DNA of 64,000 nucleotides from Anaerolineaceae bacterium (GTDB lineage Bacteria > Chloroflexota > Anaerolineae > Anaerolineales > Villigracilaceae). Shown here in pieces: positions 17,801 to 24,537 of this stretch (position 1 is the first letter of the stretch; the number at the start of each line of letters is the position of its first letter). The stretch covers positions 62,001 through 126,000 of the forward strand of contig WOUS01000007.1 of assembly GCA_009772985.1 (NCBI GenBank), in the 5' to 3' direction. Made by a program: the position numbers and the translations under genes. Below the pieces are notes generated by a model, which was not told the DNA's origin, ran no database searches, and was given only the letters and a program-made list of their open reading frames with translations.

Positions 17801-20731
17801 AGCGCCGATTTCGCCACCGGCGCCGACGGGCAGGCGCGCCTGGAATTCACGCCGCCCTCCGCCGGAACCTACCTGCTCGACATCTCCGGCGGCGGCGCGC
17901 ACAGCCAGACGCTCGTCTGGGTGGGCGGGGCCGGGCAGGCCGTCTGGCCCAACCTGCCGCTCAACCAGGTGAGCCTCACCCCCGACCGCGAGTCCTACCA
18001 GGCCGGCCAGACCGCCAAAATCTTCATCCCCAACCCGTTCGGCGAAGAAACCCTGGCGCTGGTCACGACCGAGCGCGGCGACATCCATGGTTACGAAGTC
18101 CTGACCCTCGGCCCAAGCGGCGCGGTCTACTCCCTCCCGCTGACGGAGGCCGACGCGCCGAATATCTACGTCTCCGTCACGCTGGTCGGGGCGGACGCGT
18201 TCCGGCTGGGGTACGTCAACCTGAGCGTGGCGGACCCGCAGCGCGTGCTGAACGTCGAACTGACCGCCGCCCCGCAGCGCGCCGGACCCGGCGAACCGGT
18301 CACATTCAGCCTGCGCGTCACCGACGCGGACGGCCAGCCTGCCCAGGGCGAGTTCTCGCTGGCGGTGGCCGACCTGGCCGCGCTGGCGCTGGCGGACCCC
18401 AACTCGCTCCAGATCGTCGAACGATACACGCAGGAACTGCCGCTCGGCATCGGCACTGCCCTTTCGCTGGCCGCCGACCCGCTGCGCGGCACCTATTTCT
18501 TCGGCGGCCGCGGCGGGGGCGGGGGCGGGGGGGAGGCAGCGCCCACGGTGCGCGAGGACTTCCCCGACACGGCTTACTGGAACGCGCAGATCGTCACCGA
18601 CGCCGACGGGCGCGCCTCCGTCAGCATGACCCTGCCCGACAGCCTGACCACCTGGCAGGTGGACGTGCGCGGCCTGACCAAAGACACGCGCGTCGGCCAG
18701 GCGCAGATGCAGGTCGTCGCCACCAAGGACCTGCTCGTCCGCCCGGTGACGCCGCTCTTCCTCGTTGCCGGCGACCACGCCGAGGTCGGCGCGGTCGTCC
18801 ACAACAACACGGCGGACAAACTGGTGGTCAAGGTTACGCTCCAGGCCATCAACTTCAACCTCGACAAGGATTCCAAACAAACGCAAAAAGTGACCATCCC
18901 CGCCGGCGGGCGGATGCTCGTCACCTGGCGCGGCACCGCCCAGGACGCCGACTCCGCCGACCTGGTGTTTTCCGCCGAGGCGGGCAGCCTGTCGGACGCC
19001 TCGCGCCCGGCAAACGGTCCGCTGCCGATCGTGCGCTACGTCACCCCGGCCACGTTCAGCACGGCGGGCATCCTTTCGGCTCCCGGCTCGAAACTGGAAG
19101 CCGTCAGCCTGCCGCGCTCGTTCGACCCCTCCGGCGGCGGCCTGAGCGTGGAACTCTCGCCCTCGCTGGCGGCCGACATTCTGAGCGGGCTGGACGCGCT
19201 CGAAGACCCGCCCGCCACCGCCAGCAACGAGTACCTGCTTTCGTACCTGCTGCCCAACCTGGAGGTCTATCGCGCCCTGCAAAGCGCCGGGCTGGAAGAC
19301 GCCGCCCTGAGGGCGCGCGCCGACACGAAACTGCAGCCCGCGCTCGACCGGCTGGCCTCGCACCAGAACTACAACGACGGCGGCTGGGCCTGGTACACCG
19401 CCGCCGCCTACCAGTGGGACTACAACCAGCCCGAAAGCGACCCGTACCTGACGGCCTACATCCTGTTCGGCCTGTACCGCGCCGACCAGGCCGGGTTCGA
19501 GGTCAGCGACGATACCTTCCAGCGCGGGCGCGAGTTCCTTGCCAAAGCGCTGATCGCCAGTACCACCGCCGGTTCCGACCCCGACCTGCAAGCCTTCATC
19601 GTCTTTGTCTTGCAGGAAACCGGCGGCGTCAATCCTTACTATCTCACGGGTATGTTCGCCAAGCAGGAACGACTCAACCCCTGGGCGCAGGCGCTCTTGG
19701 CGCTGGCCATCGAAGACGCCTATCCCGGCAGCCCGGAGGCCGCCACGCTCATCACCAACCTGGAGACCACCGCCATCCGCTCGGCCACCGGCGCCCACTG
19801 GGAGAGCGAGGCGCGCGGCTGGCGCTTCCCGTCTGACACGCTGGTCACCACGGCGATGGTCTCCTACGCCCTCGCCCGGCGTGACCCGGCCTCGCCGCTG
19901 CTCGCGGACGCCGTGCGCTGGCTTTCCATCAACCGCAGCGCCTCCGGCCTGTGGGGCACGTCCTACGAATCGGCCTGGGTTGTCCTGGCGCTCAACCAGT
20001 TCATGGTCGGCACGGGCGGATACGCCGCCGATTACGCCTTCAATGCGACGCTGAACAACCTGCCGCTGGCGCAGGGACAGGCCTCCGGTCCGGGCGCGCT
20101 GACGCCGGTCCTGGCCACCGTTCCCGTCGCCAATCTCCTGCCCGACTATCCCAACGCGCTGTCCATCAACCGCGGCGCGGGGACCGGCAGCCTGTACTAC
20201 CGCGCCTTCCTGCAGGTCTACCAGCCGGTGGAGACGGTCCAGCCGCTCGACAAGGGCATCCGCATCGAGCGGAGTTATTACCCCGAAGACTGCGGCGCGG
20301 ACTGCCGGGCGATCCACTCCATCCAGTTGGACAACGGGACGCGCCTGACCGTCCGCCTGACGCTGACGCTGCCGCACGATGCCTACTACCTGCGCGTGGA
20401 GGATTTCTTCCCGGCCGGGGCGGGGGCGCTGAACACCTCGCTCAAGACCAGCCAGCAGGGGGAGGGGAGCGGGACCGGCGTGGAGGTTTACGACCCGTCC
20501 AATCCCTACGCCGACGGCTGGGGCTGGTGGTATTTCTCCAGCCCGGTCATCTACGACGACCACATCACGTGGAGCGCCCCGTTCCTGCCCGCCGGGACCT
20601 ACGTGCTGACGTACACGCTCATCCCGATGCACGCCGGCGAGTTCCGCGTCATCCCGGCGCGCGCCTGGCTGACCTTCTTCCCTGAAGTGCAGGGCACGAG
20701 CGCAGGAGAGATATTCGAGATCAAACGGTAA
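14879..20731 (+). CDS. Large alpha-2-macroglobulin-family lipoprotein lacking the thioester
   Basis: 1950 aa. Lipobox LSAC anchors it to the membrane. Residues ~45-460 hold several Ig-like Big_5 repeats (FNQPM occurs twice). The macroglobulin core follows with YTDRPIYRPGQTVSFRAVLRR-like MG2 near residue 675, a poly-Gly stretch near 1215, and the A2M block (WNAQIVTDADGRA, LPDSLTTWQVDVRGL) near 1235. At ~1430-1460, where thioester proteins carry CxEQ, the sequence reads ALEDPPATASNEYLLSYLL with no Cys or EQ. Family members trap proteases at the cell surface; this one cannot do so covalently. It is a single-gene unit. Confidence 0.85.
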   Translation: MKKHSALWRTGIAVLLILSACNLPGGTPAGAPLPAPESLPPMPPAVIETIPPAGSQVPLNTSITFYFNQPMERASVEAALTVEPALAGRLTWSDDSIIVFTPDSALPPASTLTFTLGADARAANGQALAAPLTLAFRTADLLALVQTLPEDGSADVVATSAVVAAFNQPVVALGADASALPAAFTLEPLTDGRGEWLNTSTYIFYPDPSLAGGITYTARLNPSLAAISGGPLETAQGWSFTVGKPKVLSLEPDDTEPLALDAALTLTFNQPMDPVSVQANLTFTGPDGSPVRGRISWSAKNTVLTFYPSALLARNADYVLTISARAQGRGGTPIGRATSYSLHTYPGFYVQESKPGEGATMSYYASPVVTFSAPVQEDDAAGLVTVSPETPGMIVYADGTDLRINADFAPQTKYTVTISSDLKDRWGQSLGEDYTLHFTTAAVEPRLTFPQVGGDAYFLRADDPVFYVQAVNVSYVNLRFGAVPLETFLWLNASGNWEAKSNYTPEDASSWQQPIRHATVNQMEPVQIELPQGGGPLTPGIYHLTASAPESDSRPARDFLVASNVNLTLKTGATDALVWAVDLRTGAPVANAPVRLYHADGTLVASGVTDAQGLWHTDIPPRANQYESYYAILGQPGDDFFGMTGTEWDQDISPWNFGLSYYSQPAHTDVYFYTDRPIYRPGQTVSFRAVLRRAFDGQYSDAGLSSLPLLLDGPTGQTWGFDLPVSEFGTANGEFAIPADAQPGSYTFQNSDLDLYFSFSVAEYQKPAINLTVQFEPDEIQSGQPLQATVSARYFFDVPTAELPVEWTLYAAGDSFRLPNYRVGAFTDQWLNPERYWGYYGGFGEPVVSGQGMTASDGTLTIEIPADQLPEFGNRQTLTLEVTAQDESGQPVSARAALDLHPAAFYVGIRPDVWVGQAGSPIGFDVLTVDWAADPAGPRTLTAAFSSVTWQRQDYVSAYGDRTYRFTPVYTEISSADFATGADGQARLEFTPPSAGTYLLDISGGGAHSQTLVWVGGAGQAVWPNLPLNQVSLTPDRESYQAGQTAKIFIPNPFGEETLALVTTERGDIHGYEVLTLGPSGAVYSLPLTEADAPNIYVSVTLVGADAFRLGYVNLSVADPQRVLNVELTAAPQRAGPGEPVTFSLRVTDADGQPAQGEFSLAVADLAALALADPNSLQIVERYTQELPLGIGTALSLAADPLRGTYFFGGRGGGGGGGEAAPTVREDFPDTAYWNAQIVTDADGRASVSMTLPDSLTTWQVDVRGLTKDTRVGQAQMQVVATKDLLVRPVTPLFLVAGDHAEVGAVVHNNTADKLVVKVTLQAINFNLDKDSKQTQKVTIPAGGRMLVTWRGTAQDADSADLVFSAEAGSLSDASRPANGPLPIVRYVTPATFSTAGILSAPGSKLEAVSLPRSFDPSGGGLSVELSPSLAADILSGLDALEDPPATASNEYLLSYLLPNLEVYRALQSAGLEDAALRARADTKLQPALDRLASHQNYNDGGWAWYTAAAYQWDYNQPESDPYLTAYILFGLYRADQAGFEVSDDTFQRGREFLAKALIASTTAGSDPDLQAFIVFVLQETGGVNPYYLTGMFAKQERLNPWAQALLALAIEDAYPGSPEAATLITNLETTAIRSATGAHWESEARGWRFPSDTLVTTAMVSYALARRDPASPLLADAVRWLSINRSASGLWGTSYESAWVVLALNQFMVGTGGYAADYAFNATLNNLPLAQGQASGPGALTPVLATVPVANLLPDYPNALSINRGAGTGSLYYRAFLQVYQPVETVQPLDKGIRIERSYYPEDCGADCRAIHSIQLDNGTRLTVRLTLTLPHDAYYLRVEDFFPAGAGALNTSLKTSQQGEGSGTGVEVYDPSNPYADGWGWWYFSSPVIYDDHITWSAPFLPAGTYVLTYTLIPMHAGEFRVIPARAWLTFFPEVQGTSAGEIFEIKR

Positions 20732-20736
20732 CGAAA

Positions 20737-20770
20737 ATCCGGCCCGAGGAGAAAATTCCTCGGGCCGGAT
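20737..20770 (+). terminator. Hairpin after the macroglobulin gene
   Basis: 14-bp perfect stem ATCCGGCCCGAGGA with a 6-nt loop starting 5 nt after the stop. No U-run follows on the plus strand, so termination efficiency is uncertain. Confidence 0.6.
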
Positions 20771-20795
20771 GATTGGGGAGAGTTAACGGTTTGGC

Positions 20796-21062
20796 TCACC
20801 CGCCGCCGGGCTTATCACTTTGACTTTCAGCCGCGCCGTCCCCGCCAGCCGGGTGCAGCGGATGTTCGGCGTGCGCGCCGAGCAGACTGTCGAACGCTGT
20901 CGCAAAATCATCGCCGTCATAGAGAAAACTTTTCGCATCTTTCCCCGCCCACTTTTTGACACGCCAATGCTTGAGAACCGGGGAGTAGAACATGGTGCGA
21001 TTCTCCATGCCCACCTGCATCGCTTCACCCCATTGCATCAGGGCTTCTTTGATGATTTCCAT
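20796..21062 (-). CDS. Small protein of unknown function
   Basis: 88 aa, starting at the ATG 6 nt after AAAGGAG. The first ~60 residues (MEIIKEALMQWGEAM, KHWRVKKWAGKDAKSFLYD) look like a compact soluble domain rich in Trp, Lys and aromatic residues. The last 25 are low-complexity Gly/Pro/Ala. I do not recognise the family. It lies at the downstream edge of the AT-richer island. Confidence 0.5.
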   Translation of the reverse strand: MEIIKEALMQWGEAMQVGMENRTMFYSPVLKHWRVKKWAGKDAKSFLYDGDDFATAFDSLLGAHAEHPLHPAGGDGAAESQSDKPGGG

Positions 21063-21192
21063 ATTGACTCCTTTCGAGCCGCCCGCGTATTGCCTGCCCC
21101 CGTTCTTTGGGGGTGCGGGGGGGCCGGTGTTGGGCACTTTTTTGCTAAAACTACTCCGCGGTGGTTGAAGTCCGTCTGCTGCAGGTAGATGG
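21063..21192. other. Gap with half of an attC-like site
   Basis: 130 nt holding GTTGGGC at 21129-21135 and a C-rich/G-rich hairpin before it. On the minus strand this reads GCCCAACACCGG, like the 5' half of the element at 21723-21858; the other half is not evident. Confidence 0.3.
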
Positions 21193-21693
21193 TTAGAACC
21201 TTTTGTTAATAATCGGCCAATTATCCTTGTATGGTTGTAGATCGGATTGGATAACGGCACAATGTAATGAGTCAAACTTTTTAGGTCTCACGCCACCGTG
21301 AGTGTCGAGCCAGCGGGTGTAATTGGCAATCACTATGTCTTGGACCTTTGACCATTCAAGCACGAAGAATTGATCTTCGCCATAATTGTCAGCAGTGATA
21401 ACAAATACACAAATAAGTTTGGGGATAGTTAGGGGTTTCCTATCTCCAATAATTTGCTTCATTCCATCGAATCTGATTTCAGCAAACTTGTCGATTGAAA
21501 ATTGCCAGGAGCCCCCTTTGACGGTCTTTACTTGAATAGGGCACGAAGAACCCTTCAGGTCGGTGGCAATAATATCAAAATCAGGGACATTGCCAGAAAA
21601 AGTCGCAACAAGAAACCCTCTTCGTGCAAGCTCACAGGCGACAAGGTACTCGCCTATTTGTTTGATAAGCATGTTGCTACGACCAGTTGCCAT
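21193..21693 (-). CDS. PD-(D/E)XK nuclease-like protein
   Basis: 166 aa. MLIKQIGEYLVACELARRG, then VPDFDIIA and PIQVKTVKG, give the E...D...(Q)xK pattern of PD-(D/E)XK nucleases seen in Holliday-resolvase-like and restriction-like proteins. The rest (KFAEIRFDGMKQ, ICVFVITADNY) fits a compact alpha/beta domain. AAAGGAG lies 9 nt before the ATG. Base composition is clearly AT-richer than the neighbours, and an attC-like repeat separates it from the TIR gene, which suggests lateral acquisition. Specific substrate unknown. Confidence 0.6.
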   Translation of the reverse strand: MATGRSNMLIKQIGEYLVACELARRGFLVATFSGNVPDFDIIATDLKGSSCPIQVKTVKGGSWQFSIDKFAEIRFDGMKQIIGDRKPLTIPKLICVFVITADNYGEDQFFVLEWSKVQDIVIANYTRWLDTHGGVRPKKFDSLHCAVIQSDLQPYKDNWPIINKRF

Positions 21694-21722
21694 TGTTATG
21701 AACTCCTTTCTGGGTCTCTAGC

Positions 21723-21858
21723 GCCCAACGGTTTGCGTTCGCGAAGCATGGCGCTGGGGTGAGCGTGGACTCTGCTTGGGAGCAGGAAAAACTCGAAGCC
21801 AGAAAAATGCTTGAAAATGCCGCAGAATCCCCAGCGTCCAGCGCACGCTATGTTGGGC
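21723..21858. repeat. attC-like inverted repeat (136 bp)
   Basis: On the minus strand it starts GCCCAAC and ends GTTGGGC, matching the RYYYAAC/GTTRRRY core pair of integron attC sites. Inner arms GCGCTGGACGCTGGGG and CCCCAGCGCCA give further pairing. It sits between two same-strand genes as a cassette site would. A similar 5' half appears at 63964-64000. No integrase is in view. Confidence 0.5.
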
Positions 21859-21882
21859 ATTTAATGGAGTGCGAGTCTTTTG

Positions 21883-22542
21883 TCAATTAACATGAGTTAG
21901 CCATTCAAAAGCCCATACCCATCGTCCGCCATCAGCGTCAATATAAGCACCTCCTTGCTCTTTATCAATGGTTACTATTTTTACTGTCTTACCGCAATAT
22001 TTATCCATATCCTCAGCCCATCCAATCGATAACTTCGTGTACGATTGAGGAACAGATATGATTGTTACAACACCCCCAGGCTCAAAAGTTGGTTTTTTCT
22101 CTTTTTTCTCTTTTTTCTCTTTTGCCGCTTTTGCCGATTTTGTTATTCCTTTGTCATCAGCAACGGGCTTCCCAGATAATTTCTTTTTCAACTCGTCATA
22201 ATACTTGTCTATTTCGTTTATATCCCGTGCCAAATAATTATTTATTGGCTGCGGTATATCGTTTGCGCCTAGATACAATAAAATAACAACAACTCGCTTT
22301 TTGAGGGCTAAAGCACCACCGAGTTCAATCAATACCCACTGACTTTTTACAGAATCAGGACTCAATAGCAACAAAAAATCGTCACTTTCAAATAAGTGGC
22401 TGTGTATTGTTTCGTCTATGGATTCACCCGTTTCAATATCTTTTTCATCAAGAAAGGTCTTACAACCCAGACTGTTAATTTCTTCGGACAACTTTCGCGC
22501 AATCCATTTATCACGGCTTGAGTGACTGATAAATACTTTCAT
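21883..22542 (-). CDS. TIR-domain protein with a C-terminal Trp-rich domain
   Basis: 219 aa, starting at MKVFISHSS after GGAGG. Residues 1-~125 form a TIR domain (FISHSSRDK, FLDEKDIETGESI, SDDFLLLLSPDS); Glu73 in WVLIELGGA is at the position of the NADase glutamate. A charged linker with KEKKEKKEKK follows, then a ~60-residue domain (GWAEDMDKYCGKTVKI, GGRWVWAFEWL) resembling small MIB/HERC2-like modules. Bacterial TIR proteins often act in antiviral NAD depletion; a defence role here is inference. AT-rich base use and flanking attC-like repeats suggest transfer. Confidence 0.75.
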   Translation of the reverse strand: MKVFISHSSRDKWIARKLSEEINSLGCKTFLDEKDIETGESIDETIHSHLFESDDFLLLLSPDSVKSQWVLIELGGALALKKRVVVILLYLGANDIPQPINNYLARDINEIDKYYDELKKKLSGKPVADDKGITKSAKAAKEKKEKKEKKPTFEPGGVVTIISVPQSYTKLSIGWAEDMDKYCGKTVKIVTIDKEQGGAYIDADGGRWVWAFEWLTHVN

Positions 22543-22559
22543 TTTATTCCTCCGAATTG

Positions 22560-22672
22560 CCCAACAGGGGTTATACGGCGACCGCATAACGGCTTATAGA
22601 CGGCCACCGTATAATACCCCAAAACGGGACGTTATGCGGCCTCAGGCCGCATAACGCGAAATCCGCTGCAAA
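22560..22672. repeat. Nested palindromes upstream of the TIR gene (attC-like)
   Basis: Contains GTTGGGC on the minus strand next to the TIR Shine-Dalgarno, a bulged inverted pair GGGGTTATACGGCGAC / GGTGGCCGTATAATACCCC, and a perfect palindrome GTTATGCGGCC-TGA-GGCCGCATAAC. The core CGTCTATAAGCCGTTATG recurs in diverged form near 63820. Confidence 0.45.
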
Positions 22673-22696
22673 TATTATAGCACCCCCGTCAAGCCC

Positions 22697-23710
22697 CTAC
22701 GGCCTCGCGATGATCACGTTGTCACCCTCGCGCGCCCACTCGTACAGCCACTTCGCGTCGGCGGGCGAGAGATTGACGCAGCCGTGCGAGACCGGCGTCC
22801 CGAAATCGTCGTGCCAGTACGCGCCGTGGAATCCCAACTCGGCGGCATAACTCATGAAGTTTGGCACCCCTTGCAGGTAGTACACGCTGAGGGCCCCCTC
22901 CGGCGGCGTGAGTAGCGTATTCTCCTCCTTGTGCAGGATGGCGAACCGCCCCGGGAACGTCCAGGCCGGATTCTTCCCAGTCGAGACCAGCGTGGCGAAG
23001 ACGAGATGACAGTTGTCGTAGACGCGCAGCGTCTGCTCGGACAGGTCCACGTACAGGAAGCGGCACGTCACCGCATCCTCCGGGACCTGGGAACTGGTCA
23101 CCGCCACCGCCTCGTCCGGCAGCCACTCGTCCGGGCCGACGGCGAACCAGCCCGGCTTCTCCGTCACCGCCGGCACCTCGTGCACGATCTCGTAGCGGGA
23201 GTAGGTCCGCACCGGCGCGCCGGCCGCGTTGACCGACTGCGTCTCCGCCAGCACCCAGCCGAAGCGGAAGTCCACCGGGCGCGTCAGCCGGATGCCGCGG
23301 AACGCGGACGGCGTGACCAGCTGCACGTCCGCGGCGGACATCCAGCCGAGCGGGTTGTGGTAATAGGTCTTCCCGTCACGCGTGGACTCGTCGCCGATGG
23401 CCACGTAGGCCGGGGCGTTGGGCAGGTGGCCGTAGTTGCCGTTCTGCGCCACGGCATCTTCGATGTTGACGTACACCTTCGCGGCCGGGCTGCTGACCAG
23501 CCCGTAGCGGTACTTCATCACGCCGTTCGCGGCGTCAATTTGCTGGAACCATTCCGGCTCCGGCGTGAGCGTCGGCGTCGGGAGCGGGGTGGGCGTGGAG
23601 GTTTTGGTCGGCGTGGGGGTGGGGAGGGCGGTTTGCGTGGCGGTCGCGGCCAGCGTGGGCGCGGGGGACGATCCGCAGGAGGCAAGGAAAAAAGCGAGCG
23701 CTACAATCAA
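22697..23710 (-). CDS. L,D-transpeptidase (YkuD) lipoprotein
   Basis: About 337 aa from a TTG at 23710; the true start is unsure because REP palindromes lie directly upstream, and the frame stays open through them to 23998. The short signal ends in a lipobox LASC, followed by a Thr/Pro-rich linker. The catalytic motif HGCVNLSPADAKWLYEWA near the C-terminus contains the active Cys of YkuD transpeptidases, with HDDFGTPVSHGC just before it. It would make 3-3 peptidoglycan cross-links or anchor proteins. No clear Shine-Dalgarno is seen for any start. Confidence 0.8.
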   Translation of the reverse strand: MIVALAFFLASCGSSPAPTLAATATQTALPTPTPTKTSTPTPLPTPTLTPEPEWFQQIDAANGVMKYRYGLVSSPAAKVYVNIEDAVAQNGNYGHLPNAPAYVAIGDESTRDGKTYYHNPLGWMSAADVQLVTPSAFRGIRLTRPVDFRFGWVLAETQSVNAAGAPVRTYSRYEIVHEVPAVTEKPGWFAVGPDEWLPDEAVAVTSSQVPEDAVTCRFLYVDLSEQTLRVYDNCHLVFATLVSTGKNPAWTFPGRFAILHKEENTLLTPPEGALSVYYLQGVPNFMSYAAELGFHGAYWHDDFGTPVSHGCVNLSPADAKWLYEWAREGDNVIIARP

Positions 23711-23713
23711 ACC

Positions 23714-23737
23714 GTAGTAACGACTTAAGTCGTTACT
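23714..23737. repeat. REP palindrome 1 (GTAG + AACGACTTAAGTCGTT)
   Basis: A perfect 22-nt palindrome AGTAACGACTTAAGTCGTTACT preceded by GT so that it starts GTAG, immediately before the L,D-transpeptidase start. Confidence 0.85.
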
Positions 23738-23777
23738 AAATTTTCGGTTGTGGCATAGAAACAAGTGACGCAAATTC

Positions 23778-23833
23778 GTAGTAACGACTTTAGTCGTTTT
23801 TTGCGGCGTAAGAGCGACTAAAGTCGCCACTAC
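23778..23833. repeat. REP pair in inverted orientation (BIME-like)
   Basis: GTAGTAACGACTTTAGTCGT at one end and the complement of GTAGTGGCGACTTTAGTCGC at the other; each starts with GTAG, the tetranucleotide typical of RAYT-linked REPs. Confidence 0.8.
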
Positions 23834-23873
23834 CGCTTGACCTGTCACTTGTTTTGAACCACCACCAAATTTT

Positions 23874-24476
23874 CTAATCATCCCAACCTCGGCCAAAATC
23901 GTTCGTTGGTGGAGCAGACTTCCACCGCTCGCGAAGCCATTCGCGTCCGTTGTTTTCGTAATACAGATAAAGGCTGGACCATGGCCATTCATAAGCATCC
24001 TCAGTACATCCGTGTTTTACCGGGTTGTAATGAATATAGTTGAAAGTCTGATGCAACTGTTTTTCATTGCGCATCAGCCTATCTGAAAACTTATACCAGA
24101 CACGGCGTTTTTCGGTGAGGCCATCGTCAATATTCCATTGTCGTGAGGTGGATCCATGTAAATGTTTCAAGGCGGCAGAAGCGAGATCGAGAGATTCTAT
24201 ATCAACCAGGATATGATAGTGGTTTGGCAATATTACCCAGGCAATGATCTCTGCCTTGATTTCTTTCATTACTTTGATTAGACCCGACTCAAATTCAGAA
24301 CGTCTGTCTGGCGCGGCCATAACAGGTACGTGTTCAAAGTTCGCTGCCGTGAGCAAATAGTACCCTGCTTCCCGATAAGGGTGCGGTGGCGCGTGCAGGG
24401 GATAATCTCGTTCACGTCGTAGGCGAACAATTTCTTCTCGTTCTTGGGGAGAGAGTCTTCGATAATCGTATGGCAT
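23874..24476 (-). CDS. REP-associated tyrosine transposase (RAYT, Y1 HUH family)
   Basis: 200 aa. Y1-transposase blocks are present: YYLLTAANFEHVPV, the HUH-like WVILPNHYHILVD, and NYIHYNPVKHGCTEDAYEWPWSS at the C-terminus; the Tyr in FNYIHYNP is the expected nucleophile region. RAYTs are domesticated IS200/IS605-like single-strand nucleases that process REP sequences. REP palindromes starting with GTAG flank the gene on both sides, supporting a REP-RAYT unit. The protein seems complete. Confidence 0.88.
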   Translation of the reverse strand: MPYDYRRLSPQEREEIVRLRRERDYPLHAPPHPYREAGYYLLTAANFEHVPVMAAPDRRSEFESGLIKVMKEIKAEIIAWVILPNHYHILVDIESLDLASAALKHLHGSTSRQWNIDDGLTEKRRVWYKFSDRLMRNEKQLHQTFNYIHYNPVKHGCTEDAYEWPWSSLYLYYENNGREWLRERWKSAPPTNDFGRGWDD

Positions 24477-24483
24477 AGGACTC

Positions 24484-24537
24484 GTAGTAACGACTTTAGG
24501 CGCTAATAATCAAGAGGACGACTGAAGTCGTCACTAC
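24484..24537. repeat. REP pair upstream of the RAYT gene, overlapping the holB stop
   Basis: GTAGTAACGACTTTAGGCG on one side and the complement of GTAGTGACGACTTCAGTCG on the other. The TAG inside the minus-strand GTAG is the holB stop codon. Confidence 0.8.

Noticed and set aside
18510-18540. Poly-G/poly-Gly tract suggesting a frameshift or sequencing error
   Set aside because: The reading frame continues cleanly into conserved A2M blocks, so it encodes a Gly-rich linker.
17617-19836. 739-codon open frame inside the macroglobulin gene
   Set aside because: Arg/Pro/Gly-rich out-of-frame translation overlapping a clear conserved protein.
14846-20632. Very long open frame on the minus strand opposite the macroglobulin gene
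   Set aside because: It mirrors the GC-rich codon pattern of the plus-strand gene, has no recognisable domain and is rich in Arg/Gly/Val, so it is an antisense shadow.
23874-24476. IS200/IS605 insertion sequence
   Set aside because: No TnpB, no IS ends; flanking palindromes are of REP type and the protein has RAYT rather than TnpA spacing.
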